The notes beneath the pieces are model-generated. The model worked only from the letters and a program-made list of their open reading frames with translations, did no database searches and was not told where the DNA came from. Below, one piece after another: positions 40,389-48,957 of a stretch of 64,000 nucleotides of DNA. Every line of letters begins with the position of its first letter. The first letter of the stretch is position 1. The stretch covers positions 160,823 through 224,822 of the forward strand of contig CAMYXP010000004.1 of the NCBI GenBank assembly GCA_947303085.1. Direction: 5' to 3'. The position numbers were made by a program, and so were the translations under genes. This DNA is from an uncultured Bacteroidales bacterium (lineage in GTDB: Bacteria; Bacteroidota; Bacteroidia; Bacteroidales; F082).

Positions 40389-43300
40389 TTAATTACCCTT
40401 TTTAAAGAAATATTCGTTAATCTTTTGTTTATAAAACGGTTGATATTCAATAGGATTCGTGCGTAAGAAATCTTGTTGCTTCTTGATGCTCTCCTCATAT
40501 CGAATCTCATCTATTTTGTGACCTTTTTCAGGTCCTTTGTACTCGTCAGACTTGCGTTTTTCTTCTTTCTCGCGTTCTTGCTGGGCATTTTCCGCCTTTA
40601 GCATTCGCGACATGATGTCTTTGTTACGACGTATAGTCTGATTCGTAATGCGTTTATTTACAATATCTTCCTCCAGTTTTTCCATGTCTTTGATAATCTG
40701 GTTGATGCCGTCGTCGCCAAGCACGCCGTTCTTTTTCATCTCTTCGAGCATCTGCTGCATGCCTTCACGGATTAGTTCCTGTTGTGCCGCCATACGTGCC
40801 AGTTCCTCGCTCATTTTCTCCATCGGCATGCCGTCTTTTTGCTGTTGCTGCATCTGCTGTTGCATCTTCTTAAGCTGCTCACCCAGCTGGTTTTGCAGGT
40901 CTTTCATGTTTTTCATGCTCTTCGGCTGGCCTTGGTTGCCCTTCGATTTGCCTGGTTTTGAACAAGAGCTGCTGCTGGCTCCGTCCATCTGTGACTCCAT
41001 ATCGTTGAGCGATTCGGCTAGCATCAGCGCGAGGTTGTTCATCGACATCATCGCGTTTTGCTGCTTGTGAGTGGCGTTGCCGAATCTCAGTTCGAGTATG
41101 TTTTGCATGGCCATTTCAGTTTGCTGGTCGATGATCTGCAACTCATTGAATACGAAGTTTTTAATAGTGATCTGACGGTTTGCCATCTTACGCAGAGAGT
41201 CTTCCACCATAGCGAAATTCTCCGACAATTCTTTTTGGCGAGATATCTTTTGCGACACTGTCGGGTCGTCTTTTTTCATGATGCTGATTTCCTGCATCAG
41301 CTCTTCCTCGGCATGCGACGAACGCACCACGTTTTCAAGCAGAATACGCACCAGGTAAGCGTCTTCGGCCAGCTGGTCGTCACCGCCGCCAAGCATCAAA
41401 GAGTTCATGTTTTCCGTCATCTCCTTGATTTTGTTTCCTGCTTTCTGCTTCTGTTTTTTAGCGCTCTCATGGTCGCCTCCAGACTCCGATTGCTCGGCAT
41501 CGTCAAGGTCTTGTTCGGCCTCATCGAATCCTTGTTCGTCTTTTTTGATATCAAACGGGTCGGCTAAACCTTTATTTTTCTCTATTATGGAATCGAGCTG
41601 CTGTTCGAGTTTATTCAATTGATTTTCAGCGTCTTGTGCTGAAATGGAATCGCTATTTTCAAGAAGATCGTCGGCAAGTTTCTTCATCTCATTCATGAGC
41701 TGATTCATGTCTTTCTCCACCTTCAGCTGTTCGAGAAGCGAGAGGTTGCGATCCATCATCTGTTGCAGTGCCTCGTTGTTTTTCTTGAGGTCTTTCATGA
41801 TTTCCTGCATGCGCTCGCGCGGCATCTCGTTGAGAAGCTGTTCGATCTCCTCCATCATCTTCTTCATCTCGTCGGGAATGACCTCGTCGAAGAGCTTGTT
41901 AATCTCCTCCTGTTTCTTAATCAAATCCTCATTGAAAAGCTCGTTTTCCTTAATAAAATCAGACAGTTCCTTCTGTTCTTCCTGAATCTTGTTCCATTCC
42001 TCCTGAACTTCTTTTTGTTTCTCGAGAAGCTCCTTCATTTTCTCCTTATCGCTCCAGTCGAGATCTTTTTTCGACATAAGGTCGCGAAGCATATCTTCAA
42101 TATCCTTACGGAGATTTTGAAGCTCATCGGAACGTTGATTCAGATTGTTAAGTATTTGATTTTCAGAATATTCTGCTATAGAGTCAAGTTGTTCGGTAGT
42201 TGGAAGCATGAGATAAAACACCTCAGAGCGTTTAGATTTAGGACCATTGATGCCATCGTTGTCGAAAATCTCGAAATAAGCCTTAATCTCATCTCCACGA
42301 TATAGTGTAAGTGTATCAGTATCAATACTATAGTAGAACGAAGAGCGAGTATTACGCTTGTCAATAGGGATATTTTTCACAAACGACTGATTCGGTTTAC
42401 CGTCAACCTCAAAATGATATAATAATTTCGTGAAGCCATAGTCATCGGCGATGAGGCCGGAATAATATGTCTGTTTGGCGAAGTCCTCGTGGAAATTCTG
42501 CACCTGGATGTCGGGATAGGCATCGGGGATTACCTCGACAGTGAACGGGATGGCGTCGGTTGCATTCCAATTATTATAAAATGTGATGTTGAATTTTGTG
42601 GTTTTCAGGGCATTCAAATTGTAAACGTAATCATTCGATGATGGTAGGGGCGAATCATTATTCGCCCTTACAGGGGCATTATCGGATGGAATAGTTATAG
42701 ATATTGAATCAACGTCCCTTGTATGGAATGTATATTCCACGTCGGTACCTTGTGGCACGATGATGCGTGTTTTTCCGCTGAGGTTCTCGTTTTTGCGGTG
42801 GATATATTTCGGAAACGTCAGTTTTGCCTCGTAATACAGCATTGTTGGGTTGGGACGGACGGTGAGGTTTATCATTTGGCTACGGTAATCGCCGCCTTCG
42901 ACGTAGAATTCCTCGTTTTGATAAACGTTTTTGAAAACGAAACGGAAATCGTTGGTTTTCATGCGGTTCATTAAATGGGTACCTGTTGGGACGTTTCTGG
43001 AAACGTCTTTACATTTTATGTAGAAGGCATCTGGAATGCGTTCTCCAGTGACGTGGATACGGAATTCTACGTCCTTGCCCTGTGTCACCTCGATCTCGGT
43101 TGCTGAAAGTTCGACTGAAAAGGGGAGAGGCTTCTCAAATTCTTTTGAATAGTTGAAAATTCGCTGAGCAGGCTTCTTGGAAAAGTCGGGGAGAAATATT
43201 AAAGCGACGCTTAACACTACAAATGCTAAACCAAATATCTTCAAGTATTTATAATTCTCTTTCAAGTTGACTGCATCTGAAAAGTTGATAGGCTTCAAAT

Positions 43301-43706
43301 TCTCTGTACGCTGCTCGATTGTCGCTGCAAGCAGTTCATTATCAGCGTTTTGCGAATATTCATTAGAAAGTTGAATAGTGTTAAGCAGTTTGTCGCTTAT
43401 TTCCGGGAAGAATTTTCCAATGATGACAGCAGCTTGCTCGTCGGACATCTTTTTGCGGAAACGAATGAGGTTGATGATTGGAATGGCGAAGTAGAAAATA
43501 GCGACAAAGCTTATGCCGAGGATAAAAAGCAGTAACAGAACCAATCTGCCTTTCTGTGGAAGCCATGAAAAATACTCTATTCCATTGATTATCAAGAATA
43601 AAGCTATCATCAAGACGAGTCCTATCAGCGCACCTTGAATGAGGCGGTTGAGGTAGAACTTCCTGATGAAGCGCTCGATTTTCGATATCAATGCAGAGTT
43701 TGACAT
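40389..43706 (-). CDS. DUF4175 family large membrane/coiled-coil protein
   Basis: 1105 residues from MSNSALISKIERFIRK. Two membrane spans near 25-75 and one near 160-180; a beta-rich extracytoplasmic region (about 200-500); then a very long charged coiled coil, rich in Glu, Lys and Met (about 530-1050). This matches DUF4175, common in Bacteroidota, with no established function. The upstream in-frame extension crosses the promoter box (43723-43730), so ATG 43706 is used. A 28-bp palindrome at 42644-42671 encodes VRANNDSPL inside the beta-rich region. Confidence 0.85.
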   Translation of the reverse strand: MSNSALISKIERFIRKFYLNRLIQGALIGLVLMIALFLIINGIEYFSWLPQKGRLVLLLLFILGISFVAIFYFAIPIINLIRFRKKMSDEQAAVIIGKFFPEISDKLLNTIQLSNEYSQNADNELLAATIEQRTENLKPINFSDAVNLKENYKYLKIFGLAFVVLSVALIFLPDFSKKPAQRIFNYSKEFEKPLPFSVELSATEIEVTQGKDVEFRIHVTGERIPDAFYIKCKDVSRNVPTGTHLMNRMKTNDFRFVFKNVYQNEEFYVEGGDYRSQMINLTVRPNPTMLYYEAKLTFPKYIHRKNENLSGKTRIIVPQGTDVEYTFHTRDVDSISITIPSDNAPVRANNDSPLPSSNDYVYNLNALKTTKFNITFYNNWNATDAIPFTVEVIPDAYPDIQVQNFHEDFAKQTYYSGLIADDYGFTKLLYHFEVDGKPNQSFVKNIPIDKRNTRSSFYYSIDTDTLTLYRGDEIKAYFEIFDNDGINGPKSKRSEVFYLMLPTTEQLDSIAEYSENQILNNLNQRSDELQNLRKDIEDMLRDLMSKKDLDWSDKEKMKELLEKQKEVQEEWNKIQEEQKELSDFIKENELFNEDLIKKQEEINKLFDEVIPDEMKKMMEEIEQLLNEMPRERMQEIMKDLKKNNEALQQMMDRNLSLLEQLKVEKDMNQLMNEMKKLADDLLENSDSISAQDAENQLNKLEQQLDSIIEKNKGLADPFDIKKDEQGFDEAEQDLDDAEQSESGGDHESAKKQKQKAGNKIKEMTENMNSLMLGGGDDQLAEDAYLVRILLENVVRSSHAEEELMQEISIMKKDDPTVSQKISRQKELSENFAMVEDSLRKMANRQITIKNFVFNELQIIDQQTEMAMQNILELRFGNATHKQQNAMMSMNNLALMLAESLNDMESQMDGASSSSCSKPGKSKGNQGQPKSMKNMKDLQNQLGEQLKKMQQQMQQQQKDGMPMEKMSEELARMAAQQELIREGMQQMLEEMKKNGVLGDDGINQIIKDMEKLEEDIVNKRITNQTIRRNKDIMSRMLKAENAQQEREKEEKRKSDEYKGPEKGHKIDEIRYEESIKKQQDFLRTNPIEYQPFYKQKINEYFFKKGN
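42644..42671. repeat. 28-bp palindromic element inside the DUF4175 gene
   Basis: Arms GTAGGGGC and GCCCTTAC, core GAATCATTATTC. On the minus strand it is read with its first base in codon position 1, giving VRANNDSPL. Confidence 0.85.
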
Positions 43707-43722
43707 AATAACTATAAACTTG

Positions 43723-43730
43723 CAAAGATA
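43723..43730 (-). promoter_or_regulatory. -7 promoter box for DUF4175
   Basis: CAAAGATA on the plus strand reads TATCTTTG on the minus strand, 16 bases upstream of the chosen ATG; it rules out the longer upstream start. Confidence 0.7.
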
Positions 43731-43771
43731 CGAAATTTGCATAAAAATAACCTTAGTTTTCACAAATTTTG

Positions 43772-43779
43772 TATTTTTG
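43772..43779 (+). promoter_or_regulatory. -7 promoter box for the DUF5674 unit
   Basis: TATTTTTG, 27 bases before the ATG at 43807, divergent from the DUF4175 promoter. Confidence 0.7.
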
Positions 43780-43806
43780 CAATCAGAAATTATATAGATA
43801 GTAGTT

Positions 43807-44145
43807 ATGAAAATTACTTCACAGCCTATAAGTCGTAATAAATTAAATGAAATGTTGCCAGGTTATTTTGGTGACATGATTAAAGCTGTTGTTGACATTC
43901 AAAAAGTGATAATCGGTTTAGATGCTGAGCTTCATGCTGACATTGAAAAAGAATTGCTTTCGCAAGGTTCGGAACAGACGGATTTGTGGGGAATAAACTT
44001 ATATCCTGAGATGGAAGGTGAAGACTTTATTGAGTTTGACTCGCTTATCAATATTCGTCCATATCAAGGTAATAGGAGTCGTGATGTTCAGGACCCTGCC
44101 ATTCGTAAGCGTATTGTTGAAGTCGTTAATACATTGATAAAATGA
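43807..44145 (+). CDS. DUF5674 family protein
   Basis: 112 residues. Conserved blocks: MIKAVVDIQKVIIGLDAELH, EKELLSQGSEQTDLWGINLY and IEFDSLINIRPYQGNRSRDV. They match DUF5674, a small family with no known function. The Asp, Glu, His and Trp positions in the blocks could form an active or binding site. It shares an ATGA overlap with the next gene, so both are made from one message, in the manner of two-component toxin-antitoxin or enzyme-partner pairs. Confidence 0.75.
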   Translation: MKITSQPISRNKLNEMLPGYFGDMIKAVVDIQKVIIGLDAELHADIEKELLSQGSEQTDLWGINLYPEMEGEDFIEFDSLINIRPYQGNRSRDVQDPAIRKRIVEVVNTLIK

Positions 44146-44459
44146 GCAACTATCAGCATACAGATTTAGCTGCCGGAAGGTGGGCTACGATGACTTTAGC
44201 GGAGCAGATGCTGAATATCGGCAGCGAGGTATCGCGTGCGAACCGTTGGCAAAGTAAAGGAAACATCGAACAATGTCATCGTGCTGCTGACAGAGCTTTG
44301 GAACTACTATCTTTAACCATTGATGCTCAACGAGGAAAGCATGACCTTGGAGAATTTTGTCGTCTTTATGAGGTTCTTGCTGACTGCTACTACGGCGACA
44401 ATATATACCAAACCGATCCTGTGAAGTTGCAGAAATACTTTGATGTATTCTACAATTAA
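44142..44459 (+). CDS. Conserved helical partner of DUF5674
   Basis: 105 residues, predicted all-helical. QHTDLAAGRWATMTLAEQML, NIGSEVSRANRWQSKGN, RAADRALELLSLTIDAQRGK and CRLYEVLADCYYGDN are the sort of blocks found in a conserved small family I have seen beside DUF5674 in other genomes (from memory, not searched). The fold looks HEPN- or four-helix-like but has no clear RNase motif. Start ATG is inside the DUF5674 stop. No name is justified. Confidence 0.7.
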   Translation: MSNYQHTDLAAGRWATMTLAEQMLNIGSEVSRANRWQSKGNIEQCHRAADRALELLSLTIDAQRGKHDLGEFCRLYEVLADCYYGDNIYQTDPVKLQKYFDVFYN

Positions 44460-44469
44460 CCTACATATT

Positions 44470-45978
44470 TTATTTCACAACAATCTTTTCTGTGAATTCT
44501 TTTCCGTCGCTCATTCTCACTTTGATCAGGTATAAACCTGAGGTGAGGTTGGCGATGTTGATTTTGTTGAAACTATCATTTTGCGATTTCATTAATCTGC
44601 CGTCGATGGAATAAATATCAATTGAACGATATTTTGCATTGTTGGAAAAGGTGATATTTACAACGTCTTTCGCTGGGTTTGGGTAAACAGATATTCCATT
44701 TGCAAAATCTGTTTCTTCTACGGAATAATATCTTTCAAAAACAGGATAACCTTTGTTTACATTCATTATATCCATTGCGTAAAAATCACCATTAGCGTTT
44801 AACAAATTGACAAAATCTTGGGTTTTCATAAAAGCTTCTGATTGTGGGGTGCCGTATTCATTATCACTTTCGATGATGTCAAGATAATAACAATTCGTTG
44901 AGACTGCTTGAGCGTCATCAAATTTATATCCGATAATACCTCCGATAAATGAAGGAATGTTTTCTCCTGTAATGTTTATATCAGTAGCGCTGTAACTATT
45001 CGTCACAGATAGATCTTTCTCTGACATTGTGCTTCCTACAAGTCCTCCCGATGCTGTTGCGATAAAACTGCTAGGCTCATTAATGGCAACATTCATTTCT
45101 AAGTAACCTGTATTATAGCAATTTGTCATACTTCCTGACATTATTCCGACTATACCGCCACAAAACTCCCCCTCGGCAAAATTATTATTTCCGCTTTGTG
45201 TTATAAATAGATTTCCTTGATTACTGCAATAATCAATATTACATTCATATAAGCTTCCACAAATACCACCGAAAGCCAGTCCTGAATAATTCGTTTTTAC
45301 TTCTAAAATTGTCATATTACCATTATTATGGCAATCGGTTATTGTAGAATTCTCCATACGACCGAATAATCCACCAAACAATGAGCCAAACTCAAAGCTT
45401 CCATACTCAAAAACCATGCTAACATTATTGAAACAATGATCTACAGTAACATTCTTACCATATCCAACGAGAATGCCCAAACCACCTGGTATTCCCAAGA
45501 GATGAAAACTCGGTAAGTCTATGTTTGCACCGTTAATAGTAATGTTTTTAATGCTTCCGTCTTCAATATGACCAAACAGACCTATAAATTTTCTACCACT
45601 TCCGTCTTTAATATTCATATTCGATATTGTATGATATCCGCCATCGAAATGACCTCCAAAACACCTGGTTTGAAGGCTGATACCATCTTGTGCAATAGGT
45701 TCCCATTCAAGGCCGTTTTCACCACCCAAATCAAGGTCGACAGTCAGAAGAAAACATGTATCGACATACATTGTTCTATGATTGACACCATTATACACAT
45801 TTTCATTTGTTTTTTCTGCGATGTAAGCCAATTGTTGTGCGTTTTCGATAAGATAAGGGTCGTCTTCGGTACCACTACCATGAGTCCAACGTTCTGCTGT
45901 GCCGTCCCAAACTGAAATTTGTGCGTCGAGTGCCGATCCCATCAACACTGCAATGATAATTAAGGTAATCTTTTTCAT
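44470..45978 (-). CDS. T9SS-exported GLUG-repeat surface protein
   Basis: 502 residues from MKKITLIIIAVLMGSALDAQ (signal peptide). The body consists of GLUG-type beta repeats (IGLFGHIEDGSIKNITINGA, LFGGLFGRMENSTITDCHNN, GGIVGIMSGSMTNCYNTGYL) as in many adhesins and peptidases, and the last 80 residues are a T9SS type A sorting domain (ISVYPNPAKDVVNITF, ending KEFTEKIVVK). Likely a surface adhesin or binding protein. The frame extends 54 bases upstream, but ATG 45978 begins the signal peptide and fits the promoter at 46018-46025. Confidence 0.85.
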   Translation of the reverse strand: MKKITLIIIAVLMGSALDAQISVWDGTAERWTHGSGTEDDPYLIENAQQLAYIAEKTNENVYNGVNHRTMYVDTCFLLTVDLDLGGENGLEWEPIAQDGISLQTRCFGGHFDGGYHTISNMNIKDGSGRKFIGLFGHIEDGSIKNITINGANIDLPSFHLLGIPGGLGILVGYGKNVTVDHCFNNVSMVFEYGSFEFGSLFGGLFGRMENSTITDCHNNGNMTILEVKTNYSGLAFGGICGSLYECNIDYCSNQGNLFITQSGNNNFAEGEFCGGIVGIMSGSMTNCYNTGYLEMNVAINEPSSFIATASGGLVGSTMSEKDLSVTNSYSATDINITGENIPSFIGGIIGYKFDDAQAVSTNCYYLDIIESDNEYGTPQSEAFMKTQDFVNLLNANGDFYAMDIMNVNKGYPVFERYYSVEETDFANGISVYPNPAKDVVNITFSNNAKYRSIDIYSIDGRLMKSQNDSFNKINIANLTSGLYLIKVRMSDGKEFTEKIVVK

Positions 45979-46017
45979 AGCAAAAAATTTTAAGTTATAC
46001 AAATTTGTTTCCGACGA

Positions 46018-46025
46018 CAAAATTA
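46018..46025 (-). promoter_or_regulatory. -7 promoter box for the GLUG protein
   Basis: CAAAATTA on the plus strand reads TAATTTTG on the minus strand, 39 bases upstream of the ATG. Confidence 0.65.
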
Positions 46026-46077
46026 TTTCCAAAATGCAGCTATGTCAAGGGAAACTGGGTACGGAAAGGTACGATTG

Positions 46078-47712
46078 TCATTCGATTGCGATGTTGCGCA
46101 ATGTTGTTGTAAGATCGAAGTCGGAAGTAAGAATCTTTTTCAGCTTGCGGCTACGGTCGCTTACGGTTGAGTACGCTTTTTGCATAAATGCCGCAATATC
46201 AGGCTCTTTCATGCCGAGCAGATACAAAACGCAATAGTTCACGTCGTCGTTGGTGAGCTCCGGATATTTGTTTCTGATACGCTCCGTGAATCCGTTAAGA
46301 TGGTTGTCGGCAGTGGTTCGTAACGTCAGCAGCTGTTCTTTGTCGAGCGCGAAATCCTTGTAAATGGTGCAATCCATTTTCGACTTGAACTGCTGCTCGT
46401 GCGCTGTTTCGAGGATGTATTGACAAACAGGCTCGTTGATAAAGGCGTTATAGCCGTCCGTGTTTGCCTCTTTTTTGAAAGTGTTAAGTTTTCTTTTGTG
46501 CCGAATCACCAAAAAGACAGCAATTACTACTGTTATAGCGATTGCAACAATTATAATAATGGTGATTTCGTGCCTCTTTTTCTGTTGTTCCAATGCCAGA
46601 GTTTGCTCGTGTTTTTGTTTGAGATAATCTTGAAACATGCCGGTGAGCTGCCATTCGTCGGCTTTTGTGCCGAATTCAGGCGGAGTATTCTCAGTGATGA
46701 AACGCGAGTAGGAATCCGCTTTTACGGTGTCTGCTAAATGGTTGTAAATCTCGTAAAGGTGGTTTGCGCTTTGTGTTCTAAGGAAAATATCAGGAGCGTC
46801 GTTGAAGACCTCGTTAAGATAAATGAGAGCGGTATCATATTGATTTTCAAGAATATAAATATAACCAAGTCCTAAATATCTGTCATAGATCTCATAGTCT
46901 TCACCTGTTTTGATAATGTTTTTTAATGATTTTATTGCCTTTTCTCCATCATTATCAACGGTATATGTGGCAATTGTCTTCCTGTTCATGACATTTCGAT
47001 ACAGAAGGCTGTTGGTGTCGGAAATATTATCCAAAGAGAGGTTGTAATAATAGATTGCGCTGTCGGCTTTCTCGCCTTTTTCAAACTCATAACCTATGAA
47101 AAACAATGTGTTAGCGACGTTTGAGTGAAGGTCACGTTTCTTATATTCGAGTGCGTTTTTGTAGAAAACGATAGCCGGCTCGATAAGGAATTTGTCGGAA
47201 TAGATATTTGCCAAACGAGTGTAAATCAACGACATAAACTTTGGGTTGCAATCGAAAGGTTCAATGATTTCCAATGCCTTGTAATATTGCTGGCAAGCCT
47301 CGAAAACACTGTCGTTTTCATAAAAACCTACGCCGTTCATGTAGTGGGAGCGGGCTGAGAGCAGAGCGGCGGTTTCGTCTTTGGGATTAGCCTCGAAAAT
47401 GCTGTCGAAGTAGGTGAGGGCATCTATTAATTCTAGGCGAACAAGCTGCGGAGCGTCATTTTTGTAGAGGGCTTCGGAAACAAGGAGATAATAATAATTT
47501 TTTCCTGTTGCGCCAACGCATGCGTTGGCGGTACGGGATGAATCAATCAACATCATAAATGCTGAATCAGGGTGTTGTTGCATGACACTGTCGATTTCAA
47601 CCAATTCAGGTGACAATTCAAGTTGCGTCATCTTGTTAGAAGCGCCGTTCGAGCAAGAAATAATGATTGCGGCGATGATGCCTGAAAACAATAAAACCTT
47701 GAGTTTTTTCAT
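46078..47712 (-). CDS. Membrane-tethered TPR-HTH transcriptional regulator
   Basis: 544 residues. A lipoprotein-like signal (IIAAIIISCSNG), TPR units (about 60-350), a membrane span near 385-410 (ITIIIIVAIAITVVIAVFLV), a coiled linker, and a C-terminal HTH region (LTNDDVNYCVLYLLGMKEPD, IAAFMQKAYSTVSDRSRKLK) like LuxR-type recognition helices. This one-protein sensor-regulator layout is typical of Bacteroidota. A palindrome at 47507-47534 encodes RTANACVGAT near residue 65. The gene at 48346-48879 is a shorter relative. Confidence 0.82.
   Translation of the reverse strand: MKKLKVLLFSGIIAAIIISCSNGASNKMTQLELSPELVEIDSVMQQHPDSAFMMLIDSSRTANACVGATGKNYYYLLVSEALYKNDAPQLVRLELIDALTYFDSIFEANPKDETAALLSARSHYMNGVGFYENDSVFEACQQYYKALEIIEPFDCNPKFMSLIYTRLANIYSDKFLIEPAIVFYKNALEYKKRDLHSNVANTLFFIGYEFEKGEKADSAIYYYNLSLDNISDTNSLLYRNVMNRKTIATYTVDNDGEKAIKSLKNIIKTGEDYEIYDRYLGLGYIYILENQYDTALIYLNEVFNDAPDIFLRTQSANHLYEIYNHLADTVKADSYSRFITENTPPEFGTKADEWQLTGMFQDYLKQKHEQTLALEQQKKRHEITIIIIVAIAITVVIAVFLVIRHKRKLNTFKKEANTDGYNAFINEPVCQYILETAHEQQFKSKMDCTIYKDFALDKEQLLTLRTTADNHLNGFTERIRNKYPELTNDDVNYCVLYLLGMKEPDIAAFMQKAYSTVSDRSRKLKKILTSDFDLTTTLRNIAIE
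47507..47534. repeat. 28-bp palindromic element inside the TPR-HTH regulator
   Basis: Arms GTTGCGCC and GGCGGTAC, core AACGCATGCGTT. On the minus strand its first base falls in codon position 2 and it encodes RTANACVGAT. Confidence 0.8.
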
Positions 47713-47728
47713 ACCAAATTTAAAGAGA

Positions 47729-47736
47729 CAAAATTA
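47729..47736 (-). promoter_or_regulatory. -7 promoter box for the TPR-HTH regulator
   Basis: CAAAATTA on the plus strand gives TAATTTTG on the minus strand, 16 bases upstream of the ATG. Confidence 0.65.
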
Positions 47737-47825
47737 GTGATTTTATAGAATTTTGTCAAGAAAAAATGGTACGGATTGGTACGGATTCCGCAAAAATATG
47801 TGGAAACAATGAGAGTTAGATTTAT

Positions 47826-48125
47826 TTAATCATTGTCTTTTTTAAAAGCTCGACAAAAGTGTATGATGCACCCAAGCGCGAATATGATGTAAACGACTAA
47901 TAGAAAATAGTTTTTATTGTCATTTTGCCATTGTGCGCGGATGTTCAAGCCAAAATTGACGATAAGGACTGCGGCACACAACGAACAAATTATGTTCCAA
48001 ATGAGCCTAATCTTTTTTTGATTTTGTACAGATATTTTACCGTTTTTTAACATTCTGTCGAAAATAAAGCGGCATGCTATTGCAATAATGAAAACCGCAA
48101 TTGTGATGAATAACACCTTTTCCAT
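47826..48125 (-). CDS. Small three-span membrane protein
   Basis: 99 residues with three predicted membrane segments (about 4-22, 42-60 and 72-90) and a short charged end, KKDND. No family is recognised. It has its own -7 box (48151-48158) and is divergent from the small HTH regulator across a 220-base gap. It may be a partner of one of the adjacent membrane-bound regulators; that is only an inference from position. Confidence 0.65.
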   Translation of the reverse strand: MEKVLFITIAVFIIAIACRFIFDRMLKNGKISVQNQKKIRLIWNIICSLCAAVLIVNFGLNIRAQWQNDNKNYFLLVVYIIFALGCIIHFCRAFKKDND

Positions 48126-48150
48126 AGTAATAAATTTTTGTTTGACAACG

Positions 48151-48158
48151 CAAAAGTA
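48151..48158 (-). promoter_or_regulatory. -7 promoter box for the small membrane protein
   Basis: CAAAAGTA on the plus strand reads TACTTTTG on the minus strand, 25 bases upstream of the ATG. Confidence 0.6.
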
Positions 48159-48202
48159 TTACAAAAACAACAATAAAAAGAGGTTTTACAAACCGGATTT
48201 GG

Positions 48203-48290
48203 GCATTTACAATTTTTTTTGAATGAAAAATTTATAAATCATTGATTTTTAAGTGAATATGATTTTGCATTTACAATTTTTATTTGATGG
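48203..48290. repeat. Pair of direct repeats GCATTTACAATTTTTnTTTGA
   Basis: GCATTTACAATTTTT followed by TTTGA-like bases occurs at 48203-48225 and 48267-48290, 64 bases apart, just upstream of the HTH regulator. Possible operator sites shared by the two divergent genes. Confidence 0.5.
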
Positions 48291-48319
48291 TATTACAATA
48301 TAATCTGCGAAAAATTTCT

Positions 48320-48327
48320 TAATTTTG
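48320..48327 (+). promoter_or_regulatory. -7 promoter box for the membrane HTH regulator
   Basis: TAATTTTG, 18 bases before ATG 48346. A TTG at 48325 lies inside this box and is not the start. Confidence 0.65.
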
Positions 48328-48345
48328 CGAAAAACAAACATCGAT

Positions 48346-48879
48346 ATGATTCTGATAACCGACAATAAAATAATCAACAGCCAAATTGTATTGGTGATTT
48401 TTGCAACTATGATGGTTGCGACCATTCTTGTAAAGCTGCTTATAAAACTTTGGCGGCTTATGAGAGAGAACAGAGAGGTGAAACTGAAGCTCAACAAGAC
48501 AAAAGAGGAACTTCAAAACATGGTGAAACCTGAGGTTGTCAGGAAAGAACTGTCGCGGCAGTTGCATCTTATCATCATGGCGAATCGCATTCGAGAGCAT
48601 GCGGAGGATATTAAAAAAGAATGGAGTTCTTTGGTTTATAAAATCAACAATGAAAAAAGCAACATGTTTGAAGCTTCGGTAATCGCCATCGAAAGGGTAT
48701 ATCCGGATATGTACGCCATAATCCGACACAAATATTCGGATTTGAACGACACAGAATCTAAGGTGCTGCTGCTTTCGTGCTCAGATTTGACAAACACCGA
48801 AATCGGGTATATACTGGGCTTGAGCGTGCACTCGGTGAATAAAAGTAGGAGTGAGATTAGGAGGAAAATTGTAGTGTAG
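48346..48879 (+). CDS. Membrane-anchored HTH regulator (short form)
   Basis: 177 residues: one membrane span (about 12-34), a coiled-coil region with REVKLKLNKTKEELQ, and a C-terminal LuxR-like HTH (LNDTESKVLLLSCSDLTNTE, IGYILGLSVHSVNKSRSEIR). It has the membrane-coil-HTH part of the TPR regulator at 46078-47712 but no TPR sensor, as if reduced to the output half. Targets are unknown; the direct repeats upstream suggest autoregulation. Confidence 0.75.
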   Translation: MILITDNKIINSQIVLVIFATMMVATILVKLLIKLWRLMRENREVKLKLNKTKEELQNMVKPEVVRKELSRQLHLIIMANRIREHAEDIKKEWSSLVYKINNEKSNMFEASVIAIERVYPDMYAIIRHKYSDLNDTESKVLLLSCSDLTNTEIGYILGLSVHSVNKSRSEIRRKIVV

Positions 48880-48928
48880 AGTGTGAAGTTAAAAAAACTA
48901 AGATCTAAGGTCTAAAGTCTAAAGTCTT
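48880..48928. repeat. Heptamer-like repeat ('GTCTAAA' iterations) before gltX
   Basis: AGTGTAGAGTGTGAAGTT then CTAAGATCTAAGGTCTAAAG and GTCTAAAGTC: the same low-complexity character as the blocks at 4828 and 23614, with a shifted word (TCTAAAG instead of TTTAGAG). Confidence 0.6.
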
Positions 48929-48933
48929 TTTAC

Positions 48934-48941
48934 TATTTTTG
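48934..48941 (+). promoter_or_regulatory. -7 promoter box for gltX
   Basis: TATTTTTG, 16 bases before the gltX ATG. Confidence 0.65.
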
Positions 48942-48957
48942 CAAAAATTTTGAAATA

